Assembly: GCF_003703975.1 (NCBI RefSeq)
Contig: NZ_QTJY01000003.1
Location: forward strand, 372,001-436,000
DNA from: Larkinella soli
GTDB taxonomy: Bacteria > Bacteroidota > Bacteroidia > Cytophagales > Spirosomataceae
DNA length: 64,000 nucleotides
Reading direction: 5' to 3'
Made by a program: the position numbers and the translations under genes
Notes under the pieces: generated by a model
What the model saw: the letters and a program-made list of their open reading frames with translations, nothing else
Databases searched by the model: none
Told to the model about the DNA's origin: nothing
Shown here: piece after piece, positions 25,035-34,056 of the stretch
How the letters are laid out: every line of letters begins with the position of its first letter
Position numbering within the stretch: the first letter of the stretch is position 1

Positions 25035-26938
25035 GGGTTCTGCGCCGGCAGCCGGGCTTCATCGTTGAGTGTAAAATAAAAGGTCGTTCCCTTCCCGACC
25101 TGCGATTCCGGCCAGATCATGCCGCGGTGGCGATCCACGATTTTTTTACAGATCGCCAGGCCGATGCCGGTTCCGGGGTAGTTTCGGGGGGTATTCAGCC
25201 GCCGGAAGATTTCGAAAACCTTCCGGAGGTCCGCTTCCTCGATGCCGATACCGTTGTCGGAAACGGCAAATTTCACCTGGCCTTTTTCGCGTCGGCACCG
25301 GATGACGACCCGCGGAGGCTCGGTATCGGTAAATTTAAGCGCATTGCTCAGCAGGTTCTGGACCAGCTGCACGAGCTGCACCCGGTCGCCGTGAACGGTT
25401 TCCACCTCGGATTCGAGGGAAATTTCCGCCCCCGAGACGTCGATGGCGGTTTTCAGGTTCTGCATCGCCTGGCTGACCAGATTGGCCACGCTGATCTCCT
25501 CCTGGAGGATTTCCTTGCGGCTCAGCTGGGAATACTGCAGCAGGTTCTGAATCAGCTCCTTCATGCGATTGGCGGCATGGATGGATTTGCTGATGTAGGT
25601 TCCCAGTTCGTCGTATTGATTCCCGGCAATCTTCAGTTCGATCAGCTGGAGGAAGCTCCGGATGGTGCGGACCGGCTCCTGCAGGTCGTGGGAGACGATG
25701 GAGGTAAATTGTTCCAGTTCCTGGTTGATGTCCGACAACTCGTCGTTGGTCAGTCTCAGCTCCTCGGCCAGCATCCGGTACCGCTCGTAGCTTTCCCGCA
25801 GTTCCCGTTCGGCCTGCTTCCGCTCGGTCAGGTCGCGGGTCACCTTCGAAAAACCGATCAGGATGCCCTCGGCATTGTAGACGGCCGTAATGACGATGCT
25901 TGCCCAGAACAGGGAGCCGTCTTTCCGAAGCCGCCAGCCCTCCTCCTCATACTTGCCTTCGGCCCGGGCCACCTTCAGTTCATAGGCCGGTTTACCGTTG
26001 AGCAGGTCCTCTTTGGGGTAGAAAATGGAAAAGTACTTGCCGATGATTTCGCCGGCCGAATACCCCTTGATGCGTTTGGCGCCTTCGTTCCAGCTGATGA
26101 TGCGGCCTTTCTCATCCAGCATGAAGATGCCGTAGTCGGTCACCTGTTCCACCAGCGAACGATACCGCTCCTCGCTCAGCCGCAGAATTTCTTCGGCTTC
26201 CCGGCGTTCGGACAGATCCCGGGTGACTTTGGAAAAACCGAGCAATTCGTTCTGTTCATTGTAGAGGGACGTAATGACGACGTTCGCCCAGAATACCGAA
26301 CCGTTCTTCTTGACCCGCCAGCCTTCTTCCTGGTAGCGGCCGGTTGCTACGGCCACTTCCAGTTCCATCTCCGGTTTCCGGCTTTCCAGGTCCTTGAGGG
26401 TATAAAAAACGGAAAAATGCTTTCCGATGATTTCGCTCGGACTATACCCTTTGGTGCGCCGGGCGCCTTCGTTCCACGTTACGATGTGCCCCGTGCTGTC
26501 GAGCATGAAGATGCAGTAATCCTGAACGCCTTCTACCATCAGGCGGTAGCGTTCTTCGCTTTGCATCAGCTCCAGATGGTCGTTTTTCTTCTCCGAGATG
26601 TCGCGGAGAACGCAGGTAAACCCGATGAAGGTACCCTGGGTATCGTAGGCGGCCGAAAGGATCATTTCCGCCCAGAACTGGGTCTGGTCTTTCTTCTGCT
26701 TCCAGCCCTCGGCAATAAATTTTCCCTTTTTCCGGGCCTGACTCAGCTCGTATTCATATTTGATGCTGTCCCGATTGTTGACATACAGCAGAGAAAGGGA
26801 TTTCTTTTTCAGCTCCTCCGCCGGAAAGCCGGTCATCGTCGTCACGGCCGGATTCGAATAGGTTACCAGCCCGTCCGGGTCCAGCATCATCAAACCCTCA
26901 CTGATATTCTGAAGGAGCAGATTACAATCGGTAAACAT
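25031..26938 (-). CDS. PAS-domain sensor histidine kinase
   Basis: A 635-residue cytoplasmic kinase without membrane segments. Three PAS/PAC units occupy about 5-120, 130-250 and 258-380. The second and third are close copies (WNEGARRTKGYSPSEIIGK against WNEGAKRIKGYSAGEIIGK), pointing to internal duplication. A coiled linker leads to the HisKA H-box SIVSHDLQEPVRTI (near 415) and a HATPase_c domain with NALKF, DNGIGI and GTGIGLAI. The H-box type is that of phytochrome-like kinases that use small receivers. The downstream receiver gene overlaps it by 4 bp. Confidence 0.93.
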   Translation of the reverse strand: MFTDCNLLLQNISEGLMMLDPDGLVTYSNPAVTTMTGFPAEELKKKSLSLLYVNNRDSIKYEYELSQARKKGKFIAEGWKQKKDQTQFWAEMILSAAYDTQGTFIGFTCVLRDISEKKNDHLELMQSEERYRLMVEGVQDYCIFMLDSTGHIVTWNEGARRTKGYSPSEIIGKHFSVFYTLKDLESRKPEMELEVAVATGRYQEEGWRVKKNGSVFWANVVITSLYNEQNELLGFSKVTRDLSERREAEEILRLSEERYRSLVEQVTDYGIFMLDEKGRIISWNEGAKRIKGYSAGEIIGKYFSIFYPKEDLLNGKPAYELKVARAEGKYEEEGWRLRKDGSLFWASIVITAVYNAEGILIGFSKVTRDLTERKQAERELRESYERYRMLAEELRLTNDELSDINQELEQFTSIVSHDLQEPVRTIRSFLQLIELKIAGNQYDELGTYISKSIHAANRMKELIQNLLQYSQLSRKEILQEEISVANLVSQAMQNLKTAIDVSGAEISLESEVETVHGDRVQLVQLVQNLLSNALKFTDTEPPRVVIRCRREKGQVKFAVSDNGIGIEEADLRKVFEIFRRLNTPRNYPGTGIGLAICKKIVDRHRGMIWPESQVGKGTTFYFTLNDEARLPAQNP

Positions 26939-27095
26939 GGCAGAAGGTAAAATTGCCGGAGCATTGATAAACCATAAAGGTATCTAAAAATGAAAACTTT
27001 ATGGTTTTCTCAGGCAGAAGGTAAATAGGAATCTTTTTTTGCGGCTCCGAAAAGCAATTCGGGAGAAATCCGCTTATCCGGTCTGTCGGCCCTCC

Positions 27096-29174
27096 CTATA
27101 CGTCCGGGCCGGCGGCTCCGGTGTAGACCGGCAGGTACACATAAAAGGTGGCCCCGTGTCCGGACCGGCTTCGGGCGGTGATGGCCCCGCCGTGGTTGGC
27201 CGCCACTTTCTGGCAGATGGCCAGACCGATCCCGGTCCCGAGGTACTGACTTTTTCCGTGGAGCCGCTGAAAAAGCTGGAAGATCCGCTCCAGATACTGT
27301 TCGTCGAACCCGATGCCGTTGTCGGCCACTCCGATCCGGTAATAGGCGGCCGCCTGCCGGGCGGGCCGGACCGATTGGGGCAGGTCCTTCGCGCTCACCT
27401 CCTCCGACCGGATCGTGATGACCGGAGCCGTACCGGCCTGCCGGAATTTCAGCGCGTTGTTGATCAGGTTCAGGAACAGCTGGCCCAGTTGCGACGCATT
27501 TCCCCGCACCATCGGCAGGGGCCCCACGTCGATGGTCGCCCCGGTTTCCTCAATGGCCAGCTCCAGGTCGTTCAGGACGATGTCGACCACCTTCTGAAGT
27601 ACCACCTGACCGCCGGCGTCCTGACGGGTGGCAATGCGTGAATACGTCAGCAGGTCGCGGATCAGCACCGACATCCGGCCGGCGGCATTCAGCATGCGGC
27701 CGAGGTAGTCGGCCCCCGGGCCGGGCTGTTCGGCATACTGCGATTCGAGAAGGGTGCCGAACTGCTGAATTTTACGCAGCGGCTCCTGGAGGTCATGCGA
27801 GGCCACGTAGGCGAACTGGGCCAGGCTGTCGTTCGATCGTTTCAGGTCCTGCACAATGATTTCCAGTTCCTGGGTCCGTTCCCGGACCTGTTCGTCGAGT
27901 CGGGCGGAGAGGGACCGAAACCGCTCCTCGGATTCCCGCAGGGCATTTTCGGCCAGCTTCCGTTCCGTTATGTCCAGGATGAATTCGACGCACTCCGACT
28001 CTTTGCCGGTTCCGCTGATCCGGGTGGGGGCAAAAAGACCCCACCAGCGCGAGCCGTCCCGACGGATCATCTGCTTCTCGTAGGGGGGCGTCTCGCCGGT
28101 TTCCTCGATTTGCCGGGCCGACCGAAGGGTGATGTCCATACATTCAGGGGCCGTAAGCCGCTCCCAGTGAATCTCCCGGAGCAGTTCTTCCCGGCTATAC
28201 CCGCACATCCGGAGAAAGGTATCGTTCGCTCCGGTGATGCCGCCGTTCAGTCTGAAAAACAGCACCCCGACGGTTTCCGTAGAAAACGCTTTCTGAAGCA
28301 GGGCTTCCGACTGACGGAGGGCTTCCTCGGCCAGTTTTCGTTCATGAATATCGACCGACGATCCGAGCCAGCGGAGGATCTCCCCGGTATTCAGATCCCG
28401 GTACGGTTCCGCCCGGACCAGAAACCAGCGGTATTCGCCGGAGGCCGACCGGATGCGGTGTTCGATCTCGAACGTCTTCCCGGTTCTCTGGGCCTCGGCA
28501 AAGGCCCTCATGGTCGGTTCGGCATCGTCCGGATGCACAAACGTGTCTGATATAACCTTCGCGGTGGTGGAGGTGAACTCGGCTCCCGTGTAATCCGTCC
28601 ACTGTTTGTTGAAAAAATCGGCATGTCCTTCCAGGTCGGTCTGCCAGAGGATAAGGGGAACCGCGTTGGTCATGACCCTGAAACGCTCCTCCGACTGACG
28701 GAGGGCTTCCTCGGCCCGTTTCTTTTCCGTGATGTCGATGGTAACGCCCACCCATTTGGCTACGGAACCGTCCGGATTGTAGACCGGCGTGGCCCGCACG
28801 TTGGTCCAGTGCCAGTCGCTCCCGGCCCGGCGCACCCGCACCTCCGTATCGACGGAAATCCGCTTTTCGATGGAATCCCGCCACAACCGAAGCGCAAAGT
28901 CCCGGTCGTCGGGATGAAAGGCGTCGACCCATTTCTGATTCAGCCACTGTTCCACCGTCTGCCCCGTAAAGGACCGCCAGCTCGGCGAATCGACCACCAC
29001 CCAACCTTCGGCATTGGTTTCCCAGACGGCCCCGGCAAAGGAATCGAGCAGAATTTTGTAATCATTCAGCGAGAAGGAATCCCCCGCCCCGACCGGTATA
29101 GCGGAAGGAAGGGAAGATGGATCTGGCGTGGAAGCTGCTCTGAAAGCATCCGGAGACTGCATTTCAGCCGACAT
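27096..29174 (-). CDS. Multi-PAS sensor histidine kinase
   Basis: A 692-residue soluble kinase with three PAS/PAC units (about 38-155, 160-285 and 290-410), each closing in a DITE/HERK-like PAC end. A coiled coil precedes the H-box YVASHDLQEPLRKIQ (near 465) and HATPase_c (NNALKF, DNGIGF, GTGIGLAI). The first two PAS units carry the HPDD block of the PAS_3 type; no haem or flavin signature can be claimed from sequence. No receiver gene is adjacent. It follows the kinase/regulator pair in the same direction but with a 157-bp spacer. Confidence 0.92.
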   Translation of the reverse strand: MSAEMQSPDAFRAASTPDPSSLPSAIPVGAGDSFSLNDYKILLDSFAGAVWETNAEGWVVVDSPSWRSFTGQTVEQWLNQKWVDAFHPDDRDFALRLWRDSIEKRISVDTEVRVRRAGSDWHWTNVRATPVYNPDGSVAKWVGVTIDITEKKRAEEALRQSEERFRVMTNAVPLILWQTDLEGHADFFNKQWTDYTGAEFTSTTAKVISDTFVHPDDAEPTMRAFAEAQRTGKTFEIEHRIRSASGEYRWFLVRAEPYRDLNTGEILRWLGSSVDIHERKLAEEALRQSEALLQKAFSTETVGVLFFRLNGGITGANDTFLRMCGYSREELLREIHWERLTAPECMDITLRSARQIEETGETPPYEKQMIRRDGSRWWGLFAPTRISGTGKESECVEFILDITERKLAENALRESEERFRSLSARLDEQVRERTQELEIIVQDLKRSNDSLAQFAYVASHDLQEPLRKIQQFGTLLESQYAEQPGPGADYLGRMLNAAGRMSVLIRDLLTYSRIATRQDAGGQVVLQKVVDIVLNDLELAIEETGATIDVGPLPMVRGNASQLGQLFLNLINNALKFRQAGTAPVITIRSEEVSAKDLPQSVRPARQAAAYYRIGVADNGIGFDEQYLERIFQLFQRLHGKSQYLGTGIGLAICQKVAANHGGAITARSRSGHGATFYVYLPVYTGAAGPDV

Positions 29175-29273
29175 ATCAAAACAGGTTAATACAAAAAGAA
29201 ATACAAGTTACGCTGCTTCGGCGATCCGGAAGGACCGTTCCCTCATATTTCGAATAGGGGTAACCGTTCAAAT

Positions 29274-29312
29274 CATAAAAAAGAGGCTGAAGCGTTTGAC
29301 GCTTCAGCCTCC
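29274..29312 (-). terminator. Rho-independent terminator after the cytochrome/HEAT gene
   Basis: GAGGCTGAAGCG and CGCTTCAGCCTC form a perfect 12-bp stem with loop TTTGA on either strand. On the - strand it is followed by TTTTTTATG. It begins 21 bp past the stop of the large gene. Confidence 0.85.
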
Positions 29313-29332
29313 GTAAAAGTCGCTGCGGCCGA

Positions 29333-32300
29333 TTACTGTTTTTCCTCTTTCAGTGTCGCCAGAAAACTGACCACATCCCGGATTTCCCGTTTGCTGAGCA
29401 GATACTTCATGTCCGGCATACTCGACGGCTGGCCCTGTTCGCCGAAACCAGGGGCGATCCGGGCGCTGGGGTTGATGACGGCCTCCAGCAGCTGCTCCCG
29501 GCTGAGCCGCCCGGCCACCCCGTTCAGCCGGGGTCCGGCGTTGCCGCCCAGGTCGTCGTAGGAATGGCAGCGGATGCACTGGGCGGTCTGGTGACGGAAG
29601 AAGATCCGCCGGCCGGAAGCCACATCCCCCCCGAACAGCGCCCCCTTGTAGGAAGCCATCACGGCGTCGGCCGACAGCTTCCCGGTGATCGACTTATATT
29701 TCGCCTTCAGCTGGGGCGATTTGCTGCTCTCGACGGCTTCCTCCAGTTCAAGGCCCAGCTCGACCGGCAGGGTTCCGTTCGACAGCTTCGTCAGCAAGCC
29801 GTCGAGGGCTTTCTGCGAATACTGCACCGGTAGTTTACCCAGCGTCAGCAGGGCCGCCTGACCCTCTTCCGCCGTCCTCGTATTGATCACCTCCGACAGC
29901 AGGGTCACCATCCGGTCTTTGGGCATGGCGGACTTGCCCACCAGGTCCAGAGCCGCTACCCGAACGCTTTTCTCCGGATCGGAGAGTGCCTGTTCGATGG
30001 CCTTGCCGATCTGCGGGTCGTTCAGCGCGACCAGCGTCCGAACCGCTTCCGCCCGCAGACCCGGGTCGGTATCGGACTTCAGCCGGGCAAACAATTCCGG
30101 GGAAGCCTGCCTGAGTTCCAGCTTCCGAATGGCCTTCACGGCGCTCATCCGCAACGGAAGTTCGCTGTGGGTCAACAACTTGATGTAGGTATCGGCGGCT
30201 TTGGCCTTCAGCGCCACCGGGTCCCGTTTGACGGCGCCCCGATACCGCCCGTCGACCCGGTCCATCACGGACGGTTCGGCGAAGGTGCTGAGCGCATCGA
30301 GGGCCTCTGCCCGCATGGCGACGGGGGCGCTTTCGTTGGACGCATACCGGATCAGGTGCTGCATGGCCTCCGGCGTCCCGACGCGCACGTTGGCATTGAC
30401 CGCCCGGCGAATCAGGGCTTCGTTTTTAAAGTTCGTGCTCGCCAGCAGGTTGCCCAGCGCGGGCAGGGCGGCTTTGATGGACAGGTCGTCGTTGATCCCC
30501 CGGGCGGCTTCGGTCACCACATACTCATCGGCGTCGGCCAGAAAATCCGCAATCCCCGGGTGGTTCATGCGACGCAGGGCCACGACGGCCGCAATGCGCA
30601 GGGCTTTCGACGGGCTTTTCGCCAGGGCCACCACCGGCTCGGCCTTCCCGATGCGGGCGAGCGCCAGGGTGCCGGCATGGCGGAGGTAAACGTCCTGGTC
30701 GTCATTGGCCTGGAGCATGTCGATGATCGGCTGCACGGCCGGTTCGTAGGCGATGCGGCCGAGGGCTTCGGCGGCAAAGAACCGCACCCGGGCGTTGGCA
30801 TCCTTCAGCATCGGCACCAGCGTCGCACCGGCGTCGGCATACCGGAGGTCCCCCAGCCAGCGGGCGGCCTGCGCCTGAATCTCGTCGTCGGCATCGCCGA
30901 GCAGCGGCATCAGGGCGCGGGCGTACTGACGGTTTTGCCGGGCCAGCTGCGATTGTCCCCAGATGGCGTGAACGCGGGCCAGCTGGTGGTCGGTCTGCTT
31001 CAGGGCGGCTTCGAATACCGCTGCGCCCTTCGCGCCCCGTTTCGCCAGTTCGAACTGGGCCTTCTGCCGCACCCGCATGTCGGGGTTGCGCAGGTGATCG
31101 GCCAGCACGCCTTCGCTCTCTTTCGTAAAGTCGGCGGCCAGCAGACGCCGGGTCAGCTGGCGTTCAGCCGAGTTGGCGGCTGAGGCATCGTCGAGTTTCC
31201 AGACCCGGCCGTAATCTTTGGTATCCCAGCCGTTGATCCAGTCGGCCACATACATGGCGCCGTCCGGCCCCCAGTCGATGCCGGTGGCCAGCACGTTGCC
31301 CAGGATGCGCTTGGGTTCGCTGAGTTCGAAGGAAGCGCCCTTCGGCTTCAGCTTGAAGGAGTGGATGCCCGACCGCGCGGGACTGCCCACGAACTCGCCC
31401 ACGAAAAAGGTATTTTTGTATTTCGGGCTCAGGGCCGTGCCGGGGTTGTAGAGAAAGCCGGTGGGGCCGCTGACGAAGTTGGCGAGCGTCGGAACGAAGT
31501 AGGCGGCCTGGCCCTCGAAGCGGGGTTTGTACATTCCCTCGTCCATCCAGACCTTATAGGTATTGTTGTTTGCGTCGCGGTATTTGCCGTACTGCCAGTT
31601 GCTGCGCCAGCCGGTGTCGGAGCCGTTGACGATATAGACGAGCCGTTCGCGTTCGCCGGGGTGGTCTCCGTCGTTATCCTCGCTGATCAGGTTGCCGTAT
31701 TCGTCGAATACGAATTCGTGGGTATTGCGGACGCCGTAGGCAAACACCTCGAAGTCGGAGCCGTCGGGGTTCGACCGCACCACGACCCCGCTGTTGGGAT
31801 GTTCCCAGGCCTTGCCGTCGGGGCCTTTGCCGTTAAAGCCGATATCACCGATCTGCCAGTAGATCCGGCCGTCGGGACCCATCTTGACGCTCGACATCCC
31901 GTGTCCGCCGAAGCCGATGTGAATACCGTAGCCGTGCGAGATCGACTTTTTCTCGTCGGGAATCCCGTCGTTATTACGGTCCTGCAGGCGCCAGAGGTCC
32001 GGCCCGACGGCCACGTACAGGTCGTTGCCGTTCGCCAGAACGCCCCCGGCCACGTCGGTCACTTCCTCGTGGAAATCTTCAACGAGCAGTTTCGAGAGGT
32101 CGGCCACGCCGTCGTTGTTGCTGTCTTCCAGCCGGAACACCTGTTCCTTCTCCACGGTCATGTCGCGCCAGTCGTGGGAACCGTCGCCGTTCAGGTCTTT
32201 GAGCCACTCGTTCTTTTTGCTGTTCTGGGGCGACAGCACCCGGCGGAGAAAGGCCCGCTTCTCCTCGATGGTCTGAAGCCGCTGCGATTCGATCTCCCAG

Positions 32301-32632
32301 TCCTGGTGGCCCCGGATGTCGAACTCGGAGTTCTTCTGCCGGTTGGTCCGGGTATAGTACAGGCGGCCGAGGTGATCCATGTTGATGGCAATGGGGTCGG
32401 CGACGAGCGAATCGACTCCCCAGAGGCTGAGGCTGAGCCCTTCGTCGAGAACCGGCTTGAAGGTAGCCTCGACGGCTTTGGCCATCCGGACAGCCTCCTC
32501 AGGTGCCAGTTTTTTGATGCGTCCGGCGAGCGGGTCGTCGTTGAAGACGACGGCACCCGCGAGCGGAACCGCCAGCACGGCCAGCCAGCCGGATTTTCGG
32601 GAAAAAGTAAAGGGGAAATACGGTTTCTTCAT
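29333..32632 (-). CDS. PVC-type membrane-bound dehydrogenase-like protein with HEAT repeats and C-terminal c-type cytochrome
   Basis: A 1099-residue exported protein. The ATG at 32632 gives a clean signal/anchor (SGWLAVLAVPLAGAVVF). Domains in order: a six-bladed glucose-dehydrogenase-like propeller (about 35-500) with calcium-like DLNGDGSHDWRD and DSNNDGVADLS loops, HEAT repeats (about 505-900), then a haem domain with CIRCH (1019-1023) and a likely Met ligand in PSSMPDM. This matches proteins first named in Planctomycetes and Verrucomicrobia and frequent in Cytophagales. An oxidation of sugars or alcohols coupled to cytochrome c is presumed; the substrate is unknown. Confidence 0.88.
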   Translation of the reverse strand: MKKPYFPFTFSRKSGWLAVLAVPLAGAVVFNDDPLAGRIKKLAPEEAVRMAKAVEATFKPVLDEGLSLSLWGVDSLVADPIAINMDHLGRLYYTRTNRQKNSEFDIRGHQDWEIESQRLQTIEEKRAFLRRVLSPQNSKKNEWLKDLNGDGSHDWRDMTVEKEQVFRLEDSNNDGVADLSKLLVEDFHEEVTDVAGGVLANGNDLYVAVGPDLWRLQDRNNDGIPDEKKSISHGYGIHIGFGGHGMSSVKMGPDGRIYWQIGDIGFNGKGPDGKAWEHPNSGVVVRSNPDGSDFEVFAYGVRNTHEFVFDEYGNLISEDNDGDHPGERERLVYIVNGSDTGWRSNWQYGKYRDANNNTYKVWMDEGMYKPRFEGQAAYFVPTLANFVSGPTGFLYNPGTALSPKYKNTFFVGEFVGSPARSGIHSFKLKPKGASFELSEPKRILGNVLATGIDWGPDGAMYVADWINGWDTKDYGRVWKLDDASAANSAERQLTRRLLAADFTKESEGVLADHLRNPDMRVRQKAQFELAKRGAKGAAVFEAALKQTDHQLARVHAIWGQSQLARQNRQYARALMPLLGDADDEIQAQAARWLGDLRYADAGATLVPMLKDANARVRFFAAEALGRIAYEPAVQPIIDMLQANDDQDVYLRHAGTLALARIGKAEPVVALAKSPSKALRIAAVVALRRMNHPGIADFLADADEYVVTEAARGINDDLSIKAALPALGNLLASTNFKNEALIRRAVNANVRVGTPEAMQHLIRYASNESAPVAMRAEALDALSTFAEPSVMDRVDGRYRGAVKRDPVALKAKAADTYIKLLTHSELPLRMSAVKAIRKLELRQASPELFARLKSDTDPGLRAEAVRTLVALNDPQIGKAIEQALSDPEKSVRVAALDLVGKSAMPKDRMVTLLSEVINTRTAEEGQAALLTLGKLPVQYSQKALDGLLTKLSNGTLPVELGLELEEAVESSKSPQLKAKYKSITGKLSADAVMASYKGALFGGDVASGRRIFFRHQTAQCIRCHSYDDLGGNAGPRLNGVAGRLSREQLLEAVINPSARIAPGFGEQGQPSSMPDMKYLLSKREIRDVVSFLATLKEEKQ

Positions 32633-32724
32633 ACCGGGAAAGGGATCTTTATACATCTGGAAAAGAGTGTAATTTACAAAAATTACCCGGTTTGAGGGCA
32701 AAAAAAACCGGATACTAAAGATGT

Positions 32725-32756
32725 TTTGGCTCCGCCCGATCGGCCCCGTACCTTTA
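32725..32756 (+). promoter_or_regulatory. Bacteroidota promoter TTTG-N20-TACCTTTA for the AraC gene
   Basis: TTTG at 32725-32728 and TACCTTTA at 32749-32756 are spaced 20 bp apart, close to the phylum consensus. Transcription would begin near 32763, so translation must start downstream of the first open TTG codon at 32726. Confidence 0.6.
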
Positions 32757-32827
32757 CGGCTTCGAACCTCAGGTTCGGCCTCCCCTCGTTCGTATTTCAA
32801 TCGTTGAGCAGTAAACCGCTGAACCCC

Positions 32828-33799
32828 GTGCTGACTTCTGAAGAAATTGAATACTCATTAGGTGAGGTCTACCGAAACAACCAGCCCGTTTCGTTTCGCC
32901 GGGAACAGCCCGGTCTGGGCCGGGTCACCGTAGACTTCGAGGAACTGACCGGAGCCACCCTGCACCACGCTACCTTCCTCACCGAAAACCGGCCGCTGCT
33001 GATTCCGGTCCACCGGCCCGAGCCGACCGTGTCTATGTTTTTCCAGCTGGAAGGCGGCTGCTCGTTCCAGTTCAAACAGGAGGTGACCGTCCCGGAAAAC
33101 CACCACGCCCTCTGTTACCTGCCATTTCTGCAGACCAATTATTACATCGGGCCGAACACTTCCCGCAAAGACCTGACCATCTGGTTCAACCCGCAGGTGG
33201 TGGCCGCCCAGATGCTGGAGGAGGAGATCGAGGACGACCACTGGCAGCGGTTGATGGAAGCGCCCGAGCAGATTTTCAGCACCGTCCGGCAGAGCCGGCC
33301 GATGAGCCGGAAGATGACCGACACCCTGGTCCAGGTGAGAAGCTGCCCCTTCTCGGGCAAACTGGGCCGGACCTATAAGGATTCGCTCATCCGGCTGCTG
33401 TTCATCGACCAGCTGCTGGTCTACCGCCAGAATCAACTTCGATCCGGCGAGCCGGCCACCCGGCTGACGCGGCAGGACATCGAAAAATTGCACGAACTCA
33501 AGTACTTCCTGGACAGGAACTTTCTGGACGACCTCTCCCTCACCGCCCTGACCCGGGAGTTCGGCCTCAATTCCTTCAAACTCAAACACGGCTTCCGGCA
33601 GCTGTTCGACACGTCGGTGATGCGGTACATCGACGACCTCAAAATGGGGTATGCCCGCCGGCTGCTGCTCGACGCCGATCAGGATGTGCTGGAGATTGCC
33701 GATCAGCTCGGTTACAATCACTACAGCAACTTCAGTGCGGCTTTCAAACGCCGGTTCGGTATTCCCCCGACGGCCGTCGCCCGCCCGAGACCGGTCTGA
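32828..33799 (+). CDS. AraC-family transcriptional regulator
   Basis: A protein of about 323 residues. The N-terminal half is a sensor-like region (VSMFFQLEGGCSFQFKQ, YYIGPNTSRKDLTIWF) without a clear cupin motif. The C-terminal half holds two AraC helix-turn-helices (LSLTALTREFGLNSFKLKHGF; VLEIADQLGYNHYSNFSAAFKRRFG, each quoted in part), as in PchR-like regulators of iron uptake. There is no ATG near the start; GTG at 32828 or TTG at 32804 are the best choices because the promoter occupies the sequence further up. It is divergent from the cytochrome/HEAT gene, which it may regulate. Confidence 0.85.
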   Translation: MLTSEEIEYSLGEVYRNNQPVSFRREQPGLGRVTVDFEELTGATLHHATFLTENRPLLIPVHRPEPTVSMFFQLEGGCSFQFKQEVTVPENHHALCYLPFLQTNYYIGPNTSRKDLTIWFNPQVVAAQMLEEEIEDDHWQRLMEAPEQIFSTVRQSRPMSRKMTDTLVQVRSCPFSGKLGRTYKDSLIRLLFIDQLLVYRQNQLRSGEPATRLTRQDIEKLHELKYFLDRNFLDDLSLTALTREFGLNSFKLKHGFRQLFDTSVMRYIDDLKMGYARRLLLDADQDVLEIADQLGYNHYSNFSAAFKRRFGIPPTAVARPRPV

Positions 33800-34056
33800 G
33801 AGGGTAGCCCGGCCGGAACCCGAAAATTTCACTTTCCGCACCGATTACTTACCTTTCGTGAAAAATTATCAAACGGGATATGCATTCTGCCCGGAAAGAC
33901 GTTCTTGCGCCTTCGTTGCGCCGAATCGACCGGCCGGAACGGGGCGCAAGTGCAGCGTTAACAATTAGAAGTGGGGCCAGGCAACTGTGGCATTGAACAA
34001 GTACCAAGGAGATTGTTACCCATTCACTAATTTCTTAATAAGTACGTCTTTTCTCT

